In this document: positions 35,801-42,257 of the stretch, one piece after another
How the letters are laid out: each line of letters starts with the position of its first letter
Position numbering within the stretch: the stretch's first letter is position 1
NCBI GenBank assembly: GCA_015709595.1
Contig: CP054178.1
Coordinates: 558,001-622,000, forward strand
Source of the DNA: Phycisphaeraceae bacterium
GTDB lineage: Bacteria > Planctomycetota > Phycisphaerae > Phycisphaerales > SM1A02
DNA length: 64,000 bases
Direction: 5' to 3'
The notes under the pieces: generated by a model
The model's database searches: none
The model's input: only the letters and a program-made list of their open reading frames with translations
Told to the model about the DNA's origin: nothing
Position numbers and translations under genes: made by a program

Positions 35801-35894
35801 GGACGGTCTTGGCGGCGTCATCCTGAGCCATCAGAACCGTGGGCGACAGAATCGACAGGGTCAGCACAAGCAGGGGCAGCGTTCGACGTACCAC
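32850..35894 (-). CDS. Secreted S9-family (DPP IV-like) serine peptidase with inserted domain
   Basis: The 1014-residue exported protein has a signal peptide RRTLPLLVLTLSILSPTVLMA. A beta-propeller with repeated Y-x-x-DGR / PDGSGYAY blades precedes the catalytic domain, in which GMHGWSFGGFQTQ carries the nucleophile (about Ser873), LLIHGMEDSNVLYQD the Asp and DPTGGHGLGG the His. An Ala/Lys/Glu-rich linker and an extra beta-rich block of about 105 residues (about 163-268, starting GTWEGRITGGADMGLPPEGV) interrupt the first blades. Two low-complexity Gln/Lys/Gly/Glu segments flank later blades. The start is GTG 35894 with GGAG about nine bases upstream. The likely role is cleavage of oligopeptides outside the cytoplasm. 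Confidence 0.9.
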   Translation of the reverse strand: MVRRTLPLLVLTLSILSPTVLMAQDDAAKTVQAATQEKKEEKKELKLEDLFPERSFFGPSASNMAFSADGRYAAYLYRPYIERRHGSDLWLLDTTTGEVTRLTSVSVMAEFQEETRKVKADREEKAKKEGVGQKKTEGDAKGETKVDAKSGDTGAATGPDPVTGTWEGRITGGADMGLPPEGVTYTLSVQLRAGGEVSGSIAVMGQSHDLVGGKFDAATGKLTGRFSNAETGMGAALDATIQNGGISGKITIDGIGVVLEMTGTRKQAPLEPALLVSPEPQDGGRRSGGSARSGASGDDGKTEGKQEEKQIILGDWVGEKDAEDERAPRYAGIQSFVWSPTAPEFIFTSGGDLYRYDVPTKQITRLTKTKQSERSVQYLPDGSGYAYMSGDAIMKVVWGSSFVEQLDPALPGGETMSGFELSPDGTRMVFLTRRSTGPAPSRTVNIITYRDRFAEVRQVPRHVSDDPLQPTETSIYLYDMRDVVREDLRLGKVYTHTGTGPRDILQVPEWAPDSSKVGFAVFTQKTGLVEVFEASFPVEEKKPANAKSEGEAPSAAQSGDGGEPQDQRRGRGAGEAAPAQPVTFPPAKMVYRFFHNGGPNTPVMIHPYYLWDSQRMVFLTEQSGFRQLHILDPVYESLEQITFGRFETYPFGISKDHRKLFVTATKEHPTQEDVYVVDLDERVMTRLSKENGTYAGAAVSNDGAKALATYNRYGTLRELYYLDAAKGEQKQLTESHPDKARELTAVSPEFFTYRNRHGHEIHGHMFKPDGWTRDDKRPLLIYVYGGPLGTRKQVVDGSYDSAGYFFGMYMAKKHGYLTVTIDPRGVSGYAGVFEKANFEQVGKPQVEDLVDGVKFLIENYGVDPKRVGMHGWSFGGFQTQMCMYTEPDVFACGIAGAGPTEWENYNSWYSQGTIGETGQGTADLKKYSLLPLAKNLKGRLLLIHGMEDSNVLYQDTVRVYRELLRAGKETLVELFLDPTGGHGLGGDVKTLNRYRKYEEFLLRVMGSGNPPPAP

Positions 35895-36071
35895 GCGTCT
35901 CTCTCCGTTCCGATGTTCCGATGATCATGCAGGCAACCACCCCAGGTCGCCCACACCACGCACACAGCGTAACGCACGTGGTACCGGCGACGAAGGGCTT
36001 CGTTTCTCTTTCGGACGGTTTGGCACGCCGGTGAAGGGAAATGTCCGGTAAACACCCTGTAGACGACCCTT

Positions 36072-36280
36072 CGAGCCCCTCGAGTGTCCCACGTCTCTGA
36101 GAGCCCCTGCGTGTGCCACGGCTCTGAGAGCCGTGCGCGCGGCCCGTGATGCCCGATCGTTCGTGCCCCCACGACCGAACGCACGACTGTCGTCGTCATC
36201 TCCAGGGTTGTTAGGTTCCGGAGTGCGTGATCTCACGGCCGACACGGCCGTGGCACACCCGACGCACGGCCGTGGCACAC
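36072..36280. repeat. Repeat-rich intergenic block
   Basis: The 389-base gap between the S9 peptidase and dapF holds several repeats. GTGTCCCACGTCTCTGAGAG (36084) and GTGTGCCACGGCTCTGAGAG (36111) are direct repeats at 27-base spacing; the second forms the palindrome CACGGCTCTGAGAGCCGTG (36117-36135). CACGGCCGTGGCACAC occurs twice exactly (36243 and 36265, 22 bases apart). The stretch 36202-36257 resembles the 3' end of nuoL (27584-27630). No gene is seen here. Confidence 0.75.
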
Positions 36281-36283
36281 GGG

Positions 36284-37195
36284 TTATCGCGGCCAGACAC
36301 CCTCGAACACCGTTACCGCCGGGCCGGTCTTGAAGACGTGGTTCGACCCCTCATCCCAGCGCAACCGCAGATCACCCCCCGGAAGATGGGCAAGAAGCTC
36401 CCGATCGGTCCGACCCGTCAGCACACCCGCCACGCATACCGCGCACGCCCCTGTGCCGCATGCCTGGGTGATTCCGCTCCCCCGCTCCCACGTGCGCATG
36501 GTGACTTCCGCGGGTGTGTGAACCTGGACAAAGTGGACGTTGACCCGCCTGGGAAAGACCGTCGCGTGCTCAATCACCGGCCCGATCGACGCCAGCGGCA
36601 CGGCGGCCGCGTCGTCGCAGTAGAAAACGACGTGCGGATTGCCCATCGACACCGTCGTCATGCGCGGATCGAGTCCGCACGTGCGAACCCACGCATCGCC
36701 CCCGTCGATGGACCACGACCACAGCCCATCGGACGAGTGGTTGACCACCTTCGACGCACCCCGCACATCAACGGGCACTCGCGACGGCTCCAGGATCGGC
36801 TCACCCATGTCCACCGTGGCGGCGATCACCCGATCGCTCGCATCGGTGGTGAAATCGATCGACAGCACCCCCGCCCCGGTCTGCACGCGGATGGGTTTCG
36901 CCTTCGTCAGTCCCCGGTCATGCGCGAACTTGGCGACGCAGCGGATGCCATTGCCGCACATCTCCGACTCGCTGCCGTCGGCGTTGAACATGCGCATGCG
37001 CACGTGGGCGTCCACGCCGCCATCGGGCGGCATGATGACGATCAGCCCGTCCGCCCCGATGCCGGTGTGTCGATGGCTGATCTCGCGCGACAGGGCGGGC
37101 AGGTCATACGCCGCCATCTCGCGCTGCTGTGCGAATCCATCGACATAGATGTAGTCGTTGGCCGCGCCATGCATCTTGACGAAGCGGAAGGACAT
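36284..37195 (-). CDS. dapF: Diaminopimelate epimerase
   Basis: This enzyme converts LL- to meso-diaminopimelate for lysine and, where present, peptidoglycan synthesis. The 303-residue protein has the two halves of the fold with both catalytic cysteines: MCGNGIRCVAKFAHDRG and ACGTGACAVCVAG. Other family segments are FVKMHGAANDYIYVDG, HRHTGIGADGLIVIMPP, VSMGNPHVVFYCDD and LPGGDLRLRW. Family members normally start with this KMHGxGND segment near residue 8, which fits the ATG at 37195. It is followed 8 bases upstream by an M48 protease gene on the same strand, so co-transcription is likely. Confidence 0.96.
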   Translation of the reverse strand: MSFRFVKMHGAANDYIYVDGFAQQREMAAYDLPALSREISHRHTGIGADGLIVIMPPDGGVDAHVRMRMFNADGSESEMCGNGIRCVAKFAHDRGLTKAKPIRVQTGAGVLSIDFTTDASDRVIAATVDMGEPILEPSRVPVDVRGASKVVNHSSDGLWSWSIDGGDAWVRTCGLDPRMTTVSMGNPHVVFYCDDAAAVPLASIGPVIEHATVFPRRVNVHFVQVHTPAEVTMRTWERGSGITQACGTGACAVCVAGVLTGRTDRELLAHLPGGDLRLRWDEGSNHVFKTGPAVTVFEGVWPR

Positions 37196-37204
37196 GCTCG
37201 ATTC

Positions 37205-38710
37205 TCACCAGGGAAGGGCGTCATCGTAGCCCCGGGTTGATCGTTCGCTTGCGTTGTCAAACCCGCCCGAAGGCCCGTTGCGCCAGGTGTCGTACGCCGC
37301 CACGGCGATCGACGCCGCCAGCACGATGGCGGCCGCCAGCTTGATGCGCCGCACCACGCGGTCGATGGGCGGCGAGCGCAGAGGCGAACCGGCCAGACGG
37401 CGCAGGTTCCGCTGACGCCAGGCGATCGATCCGTGCCGCCAGCTGGATCGCCTGGGATTGATGCCGTGCAGCAGCGACACGGTGCGCAGCGCCTGAGCCA
37501 TCACGGTCACGGCTTCGGAGGTGATGACGGCGCCTTCATCATGTTCGCCCCGCGCCTCGCGCAGGCCGCTCAGGTGCTGGGCGGCGAAGGCGTCGGCCTG
37601 TCCCTCGAAGCGGCGGCTGATCCAGCCGAATCCCACAAAGGCCAGCAGCACGACGCCCGCCATCACGCCGTGCAGCAGCCAGCCGCCGTTTGACGCGTCC
37701 ACCGCCCGCAGCGCAAAGTCCAGCACCAGCGACGGGGCCAGAATGAGCGCGAAGAGGCAGGCGATGAGCCAGGGCAGGTGGTGACGACGCGCGTGGCCCA
37801 CCTCGTGGGCCATCACCGCGATCACCTCGGCGGGGCGCATGGCCTGCAGAAGGGCGTCGGTGAGAATGACGTACCGCAACGGACCGATCAGCCCCATCAC
37901 CGCGCCGTTGATCATCGAGCCGTGCGTGTCCCACAGCAGCACATCGCGCACGCCCACTCGATGGTCGCGGCAGACCTGCAGCAGGGCCTGCCGCACATCG
38001 GGGTCGGGCATGGGCCTGAGCCCCAGCACCACGCGGGCCAGCAGCGGGGCGAAAAGGAACACGACCGCCGCGCCCCCCAGCGTGAGCACGTCGCGCTGCC
38101 ATTGATGGCGGCTGGAATCCGGTCCCACGCCGTAGAGCGCATCCACCACGTCGCCGATGGTGATGATGATGAGCAGCGGAACGAGGATGAACAGGATGTT
38201 GACGCGCCACTGAAGGAGCAGGTAATCCCATCGGCTTCGTGGGCGTGGAACGGCCCGCCCGGACGCCGCGGCGTCGAGCGTGATGGCGTCGCGCAGACGC
38301 CGCGCCATCGGTTCGTGCAGCAGCCAGAGGAGCGTCAGCCCCGCGAGAGGCGGAAGAATCGCCAGCACAAGGTCGAGGAGAATGACATTCCCGCCGAAGC
38401 AGTCCTGTGCGGCGCCCATCCATCCGAACACCTGCACCGACGCCCCGTGAACGATGAGCACCCCCCACTGCCCGCCCGCGAGGGCGCGGTCGGCCAGGTC
38501 CACCCATTTCAGCCGTCCCTCCTGGTCGAAGCGGGCGGCGCAGCGCCGCATCACCAGCGCGAACCACGCCGCCACCAGCGCCATACCGCCCCAGGCGAAC
38601 GCCGCCGCCCCCCACCCCCGCGCCAGCGCGGCGGTATCGGGGTCCAGCACATATCCCGCCTCCGCCGCGTGCGCCAGACCGACAATCAGAATGGCGTACA
38701 ACTGCAGCAT
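37205..38710 (-). CDS. M48-family membrane metalloprotease (HtpX/Ste24-like)
   Basis: The 501-residue protein has about seven hydrophobic segments. The zinc site is AVMAHEVGHARRHH (HExxH from about His301), with the third ligand Glu in SRRFEGQADAFAAQH, both standard for M48. Upstream of it, LLWDTHGSMINGAVMGLIGP and RYVILTDALLQAM match the strand-edge region of this family. Such enzymes degrade misfolded membrane proteins. The C-terminal 120 residues are basic with one more helix (IKLAAAIVLAASIAVAAYDT). The ribosome site before ATG 38710 is weak. Confidence 0.88.
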   Translation of the reverse strand: MLQLYAILIVGLAHAAEAGYVLDPDTAALARGWGAAAFAWGGMALVAAWFALVMRRCAARFDQEGRLKWVDLADRALAGGQWGVLIVHGASVQVFGWMGAAQDCFGGNVILLDLVLAILPPLAGLTLLWLLHEPMARRLRDAITLDAAASGRAVPRPRSRWDYLLLQWRVNILFILVPLLIIITIGDVVDALYGVGPDSSRHQWQRDVLTLGGAAVVFLFAPLLARVVLGLRPMPDPDVRQALLQVCRDHRVGVRDVLLWDTHGSMINGAVMGLIGPLRYVILTDALLQAMRPAEVIAVMAHEVGHARRHHLPWLIACLFALILAPSLVLDFALRAVDASNGGWLLHGVMAGVVLLAFVGFGWISRRFEGQADAFAAQHLSGLREARGEHDEGAVITSEAVTVMAQALRTVSLLHGINPRRSSWRHGSIAWRQRNLRRLAGSPLRSPPIDRVVRRIKLAAAIVLAASIAVAAYDTWRNGPSGGFDNASERSTRGYDDALPW

Positions 38711-38748
38711 CAGCCAGGATCAGAAGAACGGCCCCGGTCCGGTTGTCC

Positions 38749-40200
38749 TCAATCGGCCCGCTTGATCTCGCCCAGGTCAACGACCACGCGATCATGCCTG
38801 TAGAAGTCCACGTTCATGGTCCGGCGATCGACCGATGTGAACACCAGGCAGTTGGCCCGCACGTTCTGCGCGTAGTCGAGGTCGCCCAGCCCCGGCCCGG
38901 CGTACTGCGCGTTGTCGTGACGCTGCACGTGGAAGTGGAAGTGGAACACGGCGCCGTAGCCCGCCTCGATCATCGCGGGCGAAGACTCAAAGCGGTTGTC
39001 GTGGTAACGCACCCGCGGGATGAACTCGATCACCTCGAAGCGGTGCTTCTCGTCCAGCCGGATCAGGCCGCCGTACTCGGTGGACTTGTCCGCCCGATCA
39101 CGCTCGGCGTAGTCGAACAGGTGGTTCACCACCTCCGGCACGCTGAGGGCGCGCATGGCCAGCAGCATCGCGGCCAGATCACCCCACGTGAGCTTGTCGC
39201 GATGATCGTTGAGATACTGATCGTTGGTGCCGATGTACCCCTCGTACGCGCCCGGACGGTTGCCACCCATGTGCCGCTTGCGGCCTCGTAGGACGCCGTC
39301 CACGCGCTGGTACAGATCGTCGCGCGAGGCGGTGAGCAGCTCCGGCTCGTGCTTCGACGCGGCGACCAGAATCGGCAGGTCGCGGAGCTCGATCGTCGCC
39401 CGCGACGCGGGCGGCAGCGCGCGGATGACCGAGGCCGCCTCGGTCCAGAACGTCGCCCACGCCGGCTGGCGCAGCGTGCGCACCCACAGTATCTCCTCGT
39501 AGTTGGCGGGCACGATGCCCAGCTCCGTCGCGCCGGCCTTCAGGTCGATGAGCATCGCGTCCTGGCTCGATTCATCCACCGACTGAAGCAGCTGCGTCAG
39601 CCGCTCGCGCTGGCCCAGTCGATGAAGCAGCGTCCACGCCGCGCGGCGGAAGCCCTGCAGCGCCACCGTGTTGCTCTCCACCAGCATCTGGAAGACCTGG
39701 TCGATGACGCGGTCGCGTCCATACAGGCGCGCCAGCGCCAGGTACTCGGGTCGGTCGGTCTCGCTGTCCACCCAGCCGGGCATGGGGATGGCCCAGGCCC
39801 GCACCAGCGCCTGGGAGAGATCGGTCCAGCCGCGCTCCGCGATGATTTCGCAGAGGCGACGCCGCCACTGCAGAGCGTCCAGACGGGGCAACCGCAATCC
39901 GATCGTCTCGAAGAGGCCCGCCTTGTCACGCTGCTCCAGCAGGTTGAGGGCCGCCTCGCGCACTTCCGGGGTGTAGCCGGGACGGTACATCATCCCGCGC
40001 AGCACCTGACGCTCCTCCTCGGTCAGGTCGCGGCCCTTGAGCGACTCAATGGCGCCCATGTACCGACGGGGCGTCTGCTCGGGCGTGTTGAGTTCCTTGA
40101 CCGGGTCGTCCACCGCCAGCGGGGTGGAGCACCCGGCGCAGCACGCGAGCATGAGGACAAGCGGAAGGAGCGCCGCACGAAACGGAGAAACGAATCGCAT
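38749..40200 (-). CDS. Putative lipoprotein, unknown function
   Basis: The start ATG 40200 leads into RFVSPFRAALLPLVLMLACC and a lipobox LACCAGC. The mature protein (about 460 residues) is mainly helical in its first half, with repeat-like segments (VLRGMMYRPGYTPEVREAAL, RRLCEIIAERGWTDLSQAL, RRAAWTLLHRLGQRERLTQL) that suggest HEAT-type solenoid structure. The second half has RKRHMGGNRPGAYEGYIGTN and an acidic beta-rich end (MNVDFYRHDRVVVDLGEIKR). No family was recognised. It has no clear ribosome site. Confidence 0.72.
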   Translation of the reverse strand: MRFVSPFRAALLPLVLMLACCAGCSTPLAVDDPVKELNTPEQTPRRYMGAIESLKGRDLTEEERQVLRGMMYRPGYTPEVREAALNLLEQRDKAGLFETIGLRLPRLDALQWRRRLCEIIAERGWTDLSQALVRAWAIPMPGWVDSETDRPEYLALARLYGRDRVIDQVFQMLVESNTVALQGFRRAAWTLLHRLGQRERLTQLLQSVDESSQDAMLIDLKAGATELGIVPANYEEILWVRTLRQPAWATFWTEAASVIRALPPASRATIELRDLPILVAASKHEPELLTASRDDLYQRVDGVLRGRKRHMGGNRPGAYEGYIGTNDQYLNDHRDKLTWGDLAAMLLAMRALSVPEVVNHLFDYAERDRADKSTEYGGLIRLDEKHRFEVIEFIPRVRYHDNRFESSPAMIEAGYGAVFHFHFHVQRHDNAQYAGPGLGDLDYAQNVRANCLVFTSVDRRTMNVDFYRHDRVVVDLGEIKRAD

Positions 40201-40315
40201 GGGGAGCAAGTGTAGGTGACTGGCTTCGCCGGGTCCGACGAAGCGCCCACGTGGGCTATCATTGATCGAGGCGGTCCGCAACCCATTCGTGGGATTCACA
40301 CGCCGGGAGCTCGAC

Positions 40316-40573
40316 ATGGCCAAGGCGATCGACATGCAGACAGGCACGCTCGAGGATCGAGTGGCGGCCGTCATCGACCTAATCCGACCGGCGGTCCAGG
40401 CCGACGGGGGCGATGTCGAATTCGTGGGCGTCACCCCGGAACGGATGGTGCAGGTGCGGTTCCACGGGGCATGCGTGGGCTGCCCTTCAAGCACGCTGAC
40501 CCTCCAGTCAGGGATCGAGCGGTCGCTCCGGGATCGAATCCCCGAAGTTCGTGGCGTGCAAGCCGTTGACTGA
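40316..40573 (+). CDS. NifU C-terminal-domain protein (Fe-S scaffold)
   Basis: The 85-residue protein is a single NifU-C/Nfu domain: VIDLIRPAVQADGGDVEFVG, VRFHGACVGCPSSTLTLQSG and IERSLRDRIPEV. The CVGC pair is the C-x2-C that binds a labile 4Fe-4S cluster, which is then passed to target proteins. GGGAG lies six bases before ATG 40316; a longer in-frame reading from 40262 lacks a ribosome site. A terminator follows at 40728. Confidence 0.93.
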   Translation: MAKAIDMQTGTLEDRVAAVIDLIRPAVQADGGDVEFVGVTPERMVQVRFHGACVGCPSSTLTLQSGIERSLRDRIPEVRGVQAVD

Positions 40574-40727
40574 CAACAAGTTGCGCCAGAATTGTTTTTG
40601 TTCGTGCTCTCCCAAGGACGCTCAACGTCGGGCCCCTTGGTGGGGAGTGACCCGTGAATGCGGCGCGGATGAACCCCGCCATCGCTTTCGGCATCCAATC
40701 GGCGAGGGGTCGTTCTTCGCCCCCGTG

Positions 40728-40755
40728 GCCGTTTGCCCTGATGGGCGGCTTTTTT
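40728..40755 (+). terminator. Rho-independent terminator between the NifU-like gene and csrA
   Basis: GCC-gttt-GCCC pairs with GGGC-GGC around a TGAT loop, followed by TTTTTT. It lies 155 bases after the NifU-like stop and separates that gene from csrA. Confidence 0.7.
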
Positions 40756-40780
40756 CTCGCCAGCGATCACGCCGATCGGT

Positions 40781-40849
40781 TACAATCCCTCGGGCTTGAG
40801 TCTGGTGGGCCGTGCGCGGTCGCGCACGGAAACGGACAGGAGGTCCGCG
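40781..40849 (+). promoter_or_regulatory. csrA leader: -10 box and two hairpins, one with the Shine-Dalgarno in its loop
   Basis: TACAAT (40781-40786) is a good -10 box without a clear -35. In the roughly 57-base leader, CCGTGCGC / GCGCACGG (40810-40829) forms an 8-bp stem with loop GGTC. Directly before the ATG, CGGAC-AGGAG-GTCCG (40833-40847) forms a perfect 5-bp stem whose five-base loop is the Shine-Dalgarno. GGA in a hairpin loop over a ribosome site is the form of known CsrA repression sites, so autoregulation is inferred. Confidence 0.6.
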
Positions 40850-41083
40850 ATGCTGGTGGTGTCACGCAAAGAAGGGGAAGAGGTCGTGATCGGCGATCCG
40901 AGCAATCCGCTCGGCATCGTGCGCGTGGCGTCGGTGAAAGGCGAACGGGTGCGCCTGGCGTTCAGTTTTCCAAGGCACGTTCAGGTCTTTCGACGTGAAC
41001 TGGCCGACGAAATCCTGAGCGGCACGCATGTGAACCCGGTTGTCGGCACGATCAAGCCGAACACGAGCGCTGGTGCTGGTTGA
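40850..41083 (+). CDS. csrA: Translational regulator CsrA
   Basis: CsrA/RsmA dimers bind GGA motifs in mRNA leaders and change translation or stability. The 77-residue protein begins MLVVSRKEGEEVVIGDPSNP and contains GIVRVASVKGERVRLAFSFP, then the C-terminal helix VQVFRRELADEILSG. RNA-contacting residues at the ends of the protein are conserved: Leu2, Val4 and Ser5 with Arg6 at the first strand and the late RRE of strand 5/helix 1. The final 20 residues (THVNPVVGTIKPNTSAGAG) are an extension beyond the typical 60-residue core. The start is fixed by AGGAGG five to six bases upstream, inside a hairpin. No fliW lies in the window. Confidence 0.95.
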   Translation: MLVVSRKEGEEVVIGDPSNPLGIVRVASVKGERVRLAFSFPRHVQVFRRELADEILSGTHVNPVVGTIKPNTSAGAG

Positions 41084-41148
41084 TTGATCGCGGACGCGTG
41101 CTTCTCGCGCGAGGGTGATCGTGCGCGCCGAGCGACGGACGCCGACGT

Positions 41149-41185
41149 AAAAAGCCCGCGCCGCCTGGTGGCGGGCGACGCGGGC
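41149..41185 (-). terminator. Rho-independent terminator of the minus-strand transcript
   Basis: On the minus strand GCCCGCG pairs with CGCGGGC, with an inner CGCC/GGCG stem, followed by TTTTT. It would end a transcript coming from the mraZ side. csrA on the other strand stops 66 bases away. Confidence 0.75.
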
Positions 41186-41486
41186 GATGCGGGAAGTGGT
41201 CGAAAGGCCTTCGGCTCGCGGCAACGAGCCGAAGGACAGCTTGGAGTCCGTGGAGCGGGGCCCCGATCCACGTTTCCTGGAGGTGTGGGCCATCCCTGCC
41301 CGCCTCCACCCCGCGAACTACCGGGTCATCCCTGACCCACGAATGCCCGGTCGCTGAGCGTCTTCCGGCGTTGCGCGCTCCGGCTGGCTGCCCGCCCGTC
41401 CCTGGGCGATCTTCGTCCGTGATGGGCCATCCACCCTTCCCTGAGCGGCGCCCGGCAACCAACGCTCACCGACCGACCCAAAGGCA
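41154..41486 (-). ncRNA. Candidate CsrA-binding small RNA or long mraZ 3' UTR
   Basis: No gene is seen in this stretch. Read on the minus strand, it contains CAGGGA four times (41438-41443, 41399-41404, 41329-41334, 41293-41298) and CAGGAA once (41274-41279) within 170 nt. Several sit in predicted loops: CGCCC-AGGGAC-GGGCG, GGGTCA-GGGA-TGACCC and GGGC-AGGGATG-GCCC. Two of them extend to CAGGGATG, which matches the CsrA consensus CARGGAUG. An 11-bp stem-loop (41208-41235) and a terminator close the 3' end. The 5' end is not known: there is no convincing promoter, and the transcript could be the 3' part of mraZ mRNA. The overall layout resembles CsrB/RsmY decoys, but no Rfam comparison was possible. 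Confidence 0.4.
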
Positions 41487-41503
41487 GGTGATCCGAGCCC
41501 GGA

Positions 41504-41992
41504 TCACGTGCCGTCTTTCCCTCCTCCGTTCATGTGCCGCCGCTCCCGCATCGCCATGCGGGCGCGGAGCATGACTTCCGCCTGTCTGGCGCGGCGCTCC
41601 GCCCGGTCGCGCTGCCACGACTCGGGGTCGCGCAGCTCCAGGTGATCGCGCATCCCGATGATCATCACGCTCGAACCCAGCCCCGCGTCCGCCAGCAACT
41701 CCTCCGGCACGCGCACGCGACCCGCGCTGTCGATCTCGACCAGGCGCGCCAGGGGAAACGTGGCTTCCGCGAAGGCCAACTCGTCCTCGCCGGGCACCAG
41801 CGACTGCTCCAGATCCGCCGCCATCGTCTCGAAGGTCTTCTCCGGCCAGAGCCAGAGCGAGCCGTTCGGACCGGGCACCACGTAGAACGTGGGCGGGAGT
41901 TTCTCGCGCTCCAGACGCGAACGCACCTCGGCGGGAATCGCCAGACGCTGCTTCGAGTCGATGGTGTGGAGGAACTCGCCGGTGAAGAGCAC
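41504..41992 (-). CDS. mraZ: Transcriptional regulator MraZ
   Basis: MraZ is a DNA-binding protein with two SpoVT-AbrB domains that represses the dcw cluster. Both domains are visible: GEFLHTIDSKQRLAIPAEVR followed by SRLE, and ARLVEIDSAGRVRVPEELLA then LGSSVMIIGMRDHLELRDPE. The tail RERRHMNGGGKDGT is charged. GTG 41992 is proposed because MraZ proteins begin a few residues before the GE motif. A GTG at 42022 would add ten residues but lies on the operator. The usual partners (rsmH, ftsL, ftsI and the mur genes) are absent here, so mraZ is an orphan. Confidence 0.92.
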   Translation of the reverse strand: MLFTGEFLHTIDSKQRLAIPAEVRSRLEREKLPPTFYVVPGPNGSLWLWPEKTFETMAADLEQSLVPGEDELAFAEATFPLARLVEIDSAGRVRVPEELLADAGLGSSVMIIGMRDHLELRDPESWQRDRAERRARQAEVMLRARMAMRERRHMNGGGKDGT

Positions 41993-42018
41993 GCATGGAC
42001 GCCCCAAGAGGTGACGAG

Positions 42019-42063
42019 CCACACTTTACCCCACTATGCCCCACAATGCAACACCATCGCCCA
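42019..42063 (-). promoter_or_regulatory. Phased MraZ operator, five boxes
   Basis: Reading the minus strand toward mraZ, TGGGC, TGTTG, TGGGG, TGGGG and TGTGG begin every 10 bases (42063, 42053, 42043, 42033, 42023). Known MraZ operators consist of three or four TGGGN-type direct repeats at the same spacing in the mraZ leader. Three boxes match well and two (TGTTG, TGTGG) partly. Autorepression is inferred. Confidence 0.7.
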
Positions 42064-42257
42064 ATCAACACCTCAGATTCGACACATTTCCTCATGTCCG
42101 TCATGGCGATCGACCGAAAACCCGCATCCCAGGCCCGTTGCAGCGCGGTTTGATCGCCGCCCCAATCGGGCGAGATTGGGTCTCTTCAGAACTCATCCAC
42201 AGGTTGTCAACAGTCAGAATCGTCCTGACAACTGGGTTGCGCCTCACCGCGACGCTG

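Noticed and set aside
36133-36333. Small protein in the repeat-rich gap before dapF
   Set aside because: The frames there are made of repeats and end inside dapF; composition is not protein-like.
41154-41486. RNase P RNA or tmRNA
   Set aside because: Neither strand has the universal RNase P blocks (GAGGAAAGUC near the 5' end, ACAGAA...GGCUUA near the 3' end) or the tmRNA tRNA-like ends, so these were dropped in favour of an unassigned GGA-rich RNA.
42182-42210. TTGACA promoter for mraZ and a DnaA-box-like CTGTGGATGA
   Set aside because: TTGACA is perfect, but the -10 is only two or three of six and the start would be over 100 bases from the operator. One imperfect DnaA-like box is not an origin.
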